Source of the DNA: a bacterium
GTDB lineage: Bacteria > Patescibacteriota > Patescibacteriia > CAIQCM01
Reading direction: 5' to 3'
NCBI GenBank assembly: GCA_023246535.1
Contig: JAHFIF010000021.1
Span: 1 to 14,975, forward strand
Length of the DNA stretch: 14,975 bases
Positions within the stretch are counted from its first letter, which is position 1, and every line of letters begins with the position of its first letter. The notes beneath the pieces were generated by a model. That model had not been told where the DNA came from. It did not search any database and saw only the letters and a program-made list of their open reading frames with translations. Both the position numbers and the translations under genes were made by a program. Positions 12,672 to 14,975 of the stretch are shown here, in pieces.

Positions 12672-14375
12672 ATGCCAACGAAGCGGCGGCCGCATTTAAA
12701 ACGCATTCGCGAAGTGGTCAAGGTCTTTTACGACCTCGGCTTTGCCGTCTGGATCAGCCGCCTGCGGCTCCAGTTTGCCGTGCCCTTTCACCGCCGCCTG
12801 GCGCGGATCGGCACAAAAAGCAAAGACCTGCCGTTCACGCTCGCGCGCGACGCCGGCCTGACGGAAGCCGACGATTTTCCCAAACGCCTGCGCCTGGCCT
12901 TGGAGCGCTTGGGCGGAACTTACGTGAAATTCGGACAGATGCTCAGCCTGCGCGCCGACTTGGTGACGCCGGAGATTGCCGACGAACTGCGCAAGCTGCA
13001 AGACCAGGTCCCCCCTTTTTCTTTTGACGAAGTTAGAGCGGCGGTGGAAAAAGAACTCGGCCGCCCGCTGGAAAAGATCTTCAAGCGCTTCGACCGCCAA
13101 CCAGTCGGCGCCGCTTCCCTCGCCCAAGTGCACAAAGCCGTGCTCTTGGACGGCCAAACGGTCGCCGTCAAAATCCTCCGGCCGGGCATTGAGATCTTGG
13201 TGCGCGAAGACATTCTCATCCTCCACTCGATCGCCAAACTGCTGGAAGACCATGTAAGCGCCGCGCGCGTCTATCGGCCGCGCGAATTTGTCGCGGAGTT
13301 TGAACGCTGGACCCTGCTGGAACTCGACATGCGCAACGAAGCGGTCAACATCAGCCACTTCCGCTCGCTTTATGCCGATGACAAACAAATCTTCATCCCC
13401 GCCGTCCATTGGGCGCAAACCACGCGCCGCGTCCTGACCACCGATTTTACCGTCGGCATCCATCTCGACGACTTTGCCGCGTACAAGCGCCTCAAATGCT
13501 CGCGACGCGCGATCGCCACGATCGGCACCAAGCTTTTCTACAAGCAATTCTTCGAGTACGGCTTTTTCCACGGCGATCCGCACCCGGGAAATTTCTTCGT
13601 CATGCCGGGCAACGTTCTCTGTCTCCATGATTTCGGGATCGTCGGGCGCCTCGATGACAAAACGCGGCGCGAGGTGATCGCCTCACTGGTTGATTTTCTC
13701 GAGCACGACGCCGACAGCGCGATCGAGCATGTCTTGCACATGGGGCGGACGCGCGCCGACGCCGACCTGGCGGGTTTTAAAAATGACGCCACCGCCATTC
13801 TTGAAAGCTGGTTCTATTCCCCGATCGGCACCGAACGCCTCAGCTCGGCCCTCTACCGGATCGTCTCGAGCGGCGTAGTGCACGGCGTCGACTTTCCGGC
13901 CAACGTCATTCTCTTTGCCAAAGCCATCGTCACGATGGAAGGCATGGCCTTGCTGCTGGAACCGAAATTCGACATCACCAAAGAGATGCGGCCGTACCTG
14001 CAGCGGCTCATCACGATCGATCTCGAGCCGAAACGCCTGGCCAAGCGCGGCCGCGAATTCGCGCTCGACGCCGTCAACATGATCGAAAGCGTTCCCGAGG
14101 CCGCGCGGCGCCTGATCAAACTCTCCGAACGCGAAGAGGTCGGCATCAAGATCGACACGAGCGACCTCGCGACGATCAAAAAGGAGATCGACCGCCAGGC
14201 CGACGCCCGTTTCCTTATTCTCTTCTTGGTCACCGACCTGATCGCGACCGCCATTCTTTTAAGCATTGAGGGGATCAACAGCATCGCCGGCATTCCTTTC
14301 GGGATCATCGGGGCGGCTGTCGGTGCCGTGCTCGGGATCATCGCTTTGGCCAAAATAAAAAAAGGACCGCAATAA
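12672..14375 (+). CDS. UbiB/AarF/ABC1 atypical kinase-like membrane protein
   Basis: The 567-residue protein has the full UbiB signature: the KxGQ motif in YVKFGQMLSLRADLV (86-89 for KFGQ), which inserts over the active site, the Ala-rich loop PVGAASLAQVHKA (about 142-154), the nucleotide-binding lysine in VAVKILRP (K167), E-L-D-M-R-N-E-A-V-N (around 218-227), the catalytic loop HGDPHPGNF (300-308) and the metal-binding HDFG (D320). The C-terminus has two hydrophobic helices (about 517-533 and 539-560), which anchor it in the membrane. Family members are ATPases or kinases that support ubiquinone synthesis or lipid handling. No quinone gene is nearby, so a lipid-related role is an inference. 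It is a single-gene unit, divergent from the GIY-YIG gene. Confidence 0.94.
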   Translation: MPTKRRPHLKRIREVVKVFYDLGFAVWISRLRLQFAVPFHRRLARIGTKSKDLPFTLARDAGLTEADDFPKRLRLALERLGGTYVKFGQMLSLRADLVTPEIADELRKLQDQVPPFSFDEVRAAVEKELGRPLEKIFKRFDRQPVGAASLAQVHKAVLLDGQTVAVKILRPGIEILVREDILILHSIAKLLEDHVSAARVYRPREFVAEFERWTLLELDMRNEAVNISHFRSLYADDKQIFIPAVHWAQTTRRVLTTDFTVGIHLDDFAAYKRLKCSRRAIATIGTKLFYKQFFEYGFFHGDPHPGNFFVMPGNVLCLHDFGIVGRLDDKTRREVIASLVDFLEHDADSAIEHVLHMGRTRADADLAGFKNDATAILESWFYSPIGTERLSSALYRIVSSGVVHGVDFPANVILFAKAIVTMEGMALLLEPKFDITKEMRPYLQRLITIDLEPKRLAKRGREFALDAVNMIESVPEAARRLIKLSEREEVGIKIDTSDLATIKKEIDRQADARFLILFLVTDLIATAILLSIEGINSIAGIPFGIIGAAVGAVLGIIALAKIKKGPQ

Positions 14376-14380
14376 TAAAA

Positions 14381-14408
14381 ACGCGCCGGTCGGAGTCGAC
14401 CAGCGCGT
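14381..14408 (-). terminator. Intrinsic terminator of the radical SAM gene
   Basis: ACGCGC (14381-14386) pairs with GCGCGT (14403-14408), then a C/A mismatch, then GGTCG with CGACC (14388-14392 with 14397-14401), closed by a short loop. On the minus strand the stem is followed by TTTTATTATT. It is 14 bp past the stop at 14423 and could also stop plus-strand transcripts poorly, as no T tract follows there. Confidence 0.78.
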
Positions 14409-14422
14409 GAATGATTTCGAAT

Positions 14423-14975
14423 CTATTTCTTGAGTTTTTCCAGTTCCCGGTCCAGTCGCGGCAGGACCACCTCGTGCGTATAGCCGTAGAGATGGTGGTA
14501 GTAGATGGCCACGGCGATCGCGCGGGGCATTTTTCCCGTCCCGGCGAATTGGCGCAGGAACCGGCGATATTCCCGGCGGTACGGCGCCAGCACACCCTGG
14601 TATAAGAACGAACGAAACGCCGCCAAATACTCGCGCAACCGGGTACGCCGCTTAACCCCCTGCTTCCATTCCGACATCTCGCGCGTCGCCCGGGCGAAGA
14701 ACACTTCCGGATCGTAGAGTTCGGCAATGAGCGAACGATAGCCGGAAAGCAATTCTTGAAAACCCATCGTCGGGAGAAAATTCGGCATTTCCGCCGAATC
14801 GCCGCTCGACTCGTCCAACAAGCGCTTTTCCGTTTTCATCCGCTCATAGAGAACGGTGCCCGGCAGCGCGATCATCATGTTGACCATCGCCATACTGATC
14901 TTCCAGGCCTCGATCGACGAAAGCATGGCCGCAAAACTGCCTGGGCCGTCGGTATCGAAACCGACGATGAAACCG
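14423..14975 (-). CDS. Radical SAM protein with DUF4070 C-terminal domain (partial, N-terminus outside the window)
   Basis: The open frame runs to the window edge. Upstream of the internal Met at 14926 it still reads GFIVGFDTDGPGSFAA, a typical radical SAM barrel strand followed by the F-D-T/S-D signature. Then come IALPGTVLYERMKTEKRL, the start of DUF4070, and YRSLIAELYDPEVFFAR. This architecture (often B12-binding domain, radical SAM domain, DUF4070) is found in enzymes that methylate or rearrange lipids and other compounds. The cobalamin domain and the CxxxCxxC iron-sulfur motif would lie outside the window, so the reaction cannot be inferred. It ends in TAG before its own terminator. The segment from the Met at 14926 alone would give 167 residues, which is not a real start. 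Confidence 0.88.
   Translation of the reverse strand, partial: GFIVGFDTDGPGSFAAMLSSIEAWKISMAMVNMMIALPGTVLYERMKTEKRLLDESSGDSAEMPNFLPTMGFQELLSGYRSLIAELYDPEVFFARATREMSEWKQGVKRRTRLREYLAAFRSFLYQGVLAPYRREYRRFLRQFAGTGKMPRAIAVAIYYHHLYGYTHEVVLPRLDRELEKLKK

Noticed and set aside
12630..12695. Longer N-terminus for the GIY-YIG protein starting at 12695
   Set aside because: It would overlap the UbiB-like start and both promoters, and the extra residues do not belong to the GIY-YIG domain.
12696..13628. 310-codon minus-strand frame inside the UbiB region
   Set aside because: It lies opposite the most conserved UbiB motifs and has no recognisable domain.

Overview
The window is GC-rich bacterial chromosome with 14 protein-coding genes (two of them cut by the window edges), no RNA genes, no CRISPR array and no transposase. 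It uses the standard bacterial code: TAA, TAG and TGA all end convincing genes. Three things are compatible with a Patescibacteria/CPR-type bacterium: many short transcription units, several first genes with a -10 box only 6 to 10 nt before the start codon (leaderless mRNAs), and few Shine-Dalgarno sites. No marker gene here settles the taxonomy, so this placement is tentative.

Layout. Positions 1-2481 (minus strand) hold a PlsC-type acyltransferase, interrupted by an in-frame TAG near the window edge, and the glycolytic phosphoglycerate mutase gpmI. Positions 2482-3416 hold a TTAGGGG repeat and a leaderless methyltransferase on the plus strand. Positions 3437-4857 (minus) hold a small protein with a DUF2934-like segment and an ALG5-like glycosyltransferase 2. 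Positions 4866-5052 are a long hairpin-rich, CCAAGAA-rich repeat element. Positions 5063-9413 are a regulated drug-efflux operon (minus): marR, a long membrane-fusion protein, a short membrane-fusion protein, and an EmrB/QacA-type MFS pump. Its promoter, operator and the terminator of the preceding gene are packed into about 70 bp. Positions 9440-11848 hold a DUF378 membrane protein (minus), a 12-TM MFS transporter (plus) and a dCTP deaminase-family protein (plus). Positions 11857-12629 (minus) hold a DUF4870-like membrane protein and a GIY-YIG endonuclease-like protein. Positions 12653-14375 hold a UbiB/AarF kinase-like protein (plus), and 14423-14975 (minus) the C-terminal end of a radical SAM DUF4070 protein.

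How genes work together. The clearest functional unit is the marR efflux operon. MarR probably binds a 25-bp palindrome just downstream of a strong sigma70-type promoter and represses itself, the two adaptors and the pump. The other genes look like independent housekeeping or envelope units.

Most unusual observations. A 27-bp sequence is shared exactly between the intergenic repeat element (4866-4892) and the inside of the MFS gene at 10344-10370. In both places it is followed by an inverted AATTTCCAA/TTGGAAATT arm. In the MFS gene it is in frame and codes for part of the central cytoplasmic loop. This suggests a small palindromic element that can enter coding sequence without breaking it, like the Rickettsia palindromic elements.
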